From Longispora albida DSM 44784 (GTDB lineage: Bacteria > Actinomycetota > Actinomycetes > Mycobacteriales > Micromonosporaceae): a stretch of 64,000 nucleotides of DNA. The first letter of the stretch is position 1. Each line of letters opens with the position of its first letter. The notes beneath the pieces were generated by a model. That model did no database searches, was not told the DNA's origin, and saw only the letters and a list, made by a program, of their open reading frames with translations. Both the position numbers and the translations under genes were made by a program. The DNA is taken from NCBI RefSeq assembly GCF_000379825.1, contig NZ_KB903835.1, positions 246,216 to 310,215 of the forward strand, written 5' to 3'. Of this stretch, positions 62,616 through 64,000 are shown piece after piece.

Positions 62616-63773
62616 ATGCGCAAGAACCTTCTCTCGCGGCGCATCGCGGGAGTCGCCGCTGGCGTCGCGCTGGCTGCTGTCGCCGGCACCGCCGCGCTGG
62701 CCACCGAGTCCGCTCCGGCCGAGTACGGCGTGAACGGGCCGGCCACCGGCGGTCCCGTCATCAGCTCCAGCCCGTCGGCCAACCCGACCGGCGGCCCGGT
62801 CTACCCGCCGTCCTCCAGCCCCACCTGGAGCCCGCAGCCCACCGGCGAGCCGAGTTCCAGCCCGACCTGGTCGCCGTACCCGACCAGCCCGCCGAGCCCG
62901 TCCACCCAGCCGACCTGGACGGCAGGCCCGCAGCCCTCGGCCTCGGCGACCTGGACCGCGCCGGCCCCAGCGCCCGCCGGCGCCTTCAAGCTCACGGTCC
63001 TCCCGCTCGAACTCAAGCGGGAGAACGGCCGGTACGACGGCCGCCTGTCGGTGACGGTGCGCAACACCAGCAATGCCGCCCACGAGGCGAACGTGCGCTT
63101 CACCGTGCCGCGCGGCTTCCGGCTGCTGGGCACCGACCCGTCCGACATCTGCATGGGCGCGTACGAGCAGGTCAACTGCATCGTGCCCGGCGGCGTCGTC
63201 AAGGCCGGCGAGACCAGGTCCTTCGCCGTGAAGGTCATGTCCTACGCCGGTTACGACGAGGCGACCCGGTACGCGATCGGCGGCAAGGCCGAGCTGACCT
63301 CTGGCAACGCCCGTGCCGAGGCCGCGTTCCCGATCGTGCTGCGCGGCAACGCGTACCAGCTGAAGAAGTACGTCCCGGCCAGCCAGCCCGACGTGGTGGT
63401 CAGCCCGGTCACCATGACGATGACCCGCAACGCCGACGGCAGCTTCGCCGGCGTGGCCAAGGTGACCGTCACCTACAAGAACGACGCCCCCAACGACGGC
63501 GCGGTCATCTCGATCGTCACCCCGGCCGGGATCGTCAACGCTGGCCCCGCGACCCCGACCGGCCCGTGCATGCCCGACTGCTCCATCACGGGCTACCAGC
63601 CGCTGGTGGCTGGCCAGACCGTGACGTACGGCGTGAAGTTCACCGCGCCGGCCGGCACCGCAGCTGGTGCGAAGACCGGCGAGGTCAGCCTGCGCAGCCA
63701 CTACGCGGGCCAGGACCTCACCGACCTCACCCCGGCCGACAACAAGGCTGTGCTGACAATCACCGTCCCGTAA
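62616..63773 (+). CDS. Secreted Ser/Pro/Trp-rich DUF11-like protein
   Basis: A 385-residue exported protein. ATG 62616 with AGGGGAG upstream starts a signal peptide (MRKNLLSRRIAGVAAGVALA). Residues 50-125 are low-complexity with repeated SSPTWSP/PTWxxxP units, spaced 8-20 residues. Two Ig-like DUF11-type domains follow: VTVRNTSNAAHEANVRFTVP and VTVTYKNDAPNDGAVISIV start them, with a Cys pair in each (DICMGAYEQVNC; CMPDC). No wall anchor is present. A terminator follows, then a sigma factor gene. Confidence 0.75.
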   Translation: MRKNLLSRRIAGVAAGVALAAVAGTAALATESAPAEYGVNGPATGGPVISSSPSANPTGGPVYPPSSSPTWSPQPTGEPSSSPTWSPYPTSPPSPSTQPTWTAGPQPSASATWTAPAPAPAGAFKLTVLPLELKRENGRYDGRLSVTVRNTSNAAHEANVRFTVPRGFRLLGTDPSDICMGAYEQVNCIVPGGVVKAGETRSFAVKVMSYAGYDEATRYAIGGKAELTSGNARAEAAFPIVLRGNAYQLKKYVPASQPDVVVSPVTMTMTRNADGSFAGVAKVTVTYKNDAPNDGAVISIVTPAGIVNAGPATPTGPCMPDCSITGYQPLVAGQTVTYGVKFTAPAGTAAGAKTGEVSLRSHYAGQDLTDLTPADNKAVLTITVP

Positions 63774-63807
63774 AACCCCTTTATCCCGTACCTGTAAGCG
63801 AATGACC

Positions 63808-63843
63808 GGAAGGCCGCAAGAATGCAGACGCTTGCGGCCTTCC
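63808..63843 (+). terminator. Terminator of the DUF11-like gene
   Basis: A perfect 13-base-pair stem (63808-63820 with 63831-63843), 10-base loop, 34 bases after the stop. An ATG at 63822 lies in its loop. Confidence 0.75.
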
Positions 63844-63932
63844 CCGGCGGGGAGCTGAACGTGGAGAATCCCTCACTGGCGATGGGCGGCCTCGGTGCCA
63901 TCGCGCTCACGGGGGTAGGGGGTTGCATCGCG

Positions 63933-64000
63933 GTGGAGTCCAGGCTGAGCTTTGACGACTTCTACGCTGCGCACTTCCAGAAGCTGTCCGTTCAGCTGTA
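63933..64000 (+). CDS. Probable ECF/SigE-type sigma factor, 3' truncated by the window
   Basis: Only about 22 codons are visible: VESRLSFDDFYAAHFQKLSV to the window end. FDDFYAAHFQKL is the usual start of region 2 of actinobacterial ECF sigma factors. GTG 63933 is the likely start; GTG 63861 and ATG 63882 are in-frame alternatives, and ATG 63822 lies in the upstream terminator loop. The stretch 63844-63932 would then be its promoter and leader. Confidence 0.5.
   Translation, partial: MESRLSFDDFYAAHFQKLSVQL

Noticed and set aside
63822..63932. ATG 63822 as the start of the last gene
   Set aside because: It lies in the loop of a perfect hairpin terminator, and the residues it would add are not like a sigma factor.

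Overview
The window is high-GC DNA (roughly 70% by eye) from an actinomycete. The evidence is GTG/TTG starts, GC-rich hairpin terminators, a SAM-IV riboswitch, an actinobacterial c-di-AMP (ydaO-type) leader, a WYL regulator, a SpoIIE-type phosphatase and the ordered markers dnaX, ybaB, recR, leuA, lysC and asd, which lie in the same relative order in Mycobacterium and related genera. Micromonosporales or a neighbouring order fits the gene content, but this is inference. No rRNA, tRNA, CRISPR array or prophage was seen.

Layout: 1-4749 holds the end of a THUMP-type RNA methyltransferase gene, a sortase-anchored GEVED protein, pirin, a Nudix hydrolase, a dense cluster of DnaA boxes and a membrane-anchored DUF4352-like protein. 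4750-5843 is an IS481-like element with a frameshifted transposase, inserted exactly in a CTAG that is also a stop codon. 5887-12235 holds an NlpC/P60 hydrolase under a c-di-AMP riboswitch, a PLP dehydratase, oligopeptidase B and a HATPase-GAF-SpoIIE phosphatase. 12383-17889 continues the signalling block: a soluble multi-HAMP hybrid histidine kinase, a response regulator, a STAS anti-anti-sigma factor and an ECF sigma factor with a membrane partner. 18000-20318 is an aldo/keto reductase plus a cysteine-desulfurase-like enzyme behind a SAM-IV riboswitch. 20350-28125 holds PrsW, a WYL regulator, an alpha/beta hydrolase with a TetR-like operator, an AI-2E family transporter, a GroES-like protein, a DinG-type helicase and small membrane proteins.

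28236-38439 is the housekeeping dnaX/ybaB/recR group followed by a complete five-gene peptide-type ABC transporter. 38436-47983 mixes an aldo/keto reductase, a secreted HNH nuclease, an MFS exporter, leuA with a candidate leader peptide, a likely toxin-antitoxin pair, a lipoprotein and the lysC-asd operon.

48048-58703 is the most unusual region. Five secreted paralogues, all on the minus strand, share the same six-repeat FG-GAP/VCBS-like propeller. Two of them also carry an N-terminal right-handed beta-helix and a PKD-like domain. Four have a clear hairpin terminator, and all five share an ACGGGG leader motif just before the start codon. An MFS transporter gene sits among them on the other strand. 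The window closes with a Bcr/CflA exporter, an amino-acid ABC transporter operon, a secreted Ser/Pro/Trp-rich DUF11-like protein and the first codons of a probable sigma factor gene.

Product names rest on motifs read by eye, not on database searches. Residue numbers are approximate.
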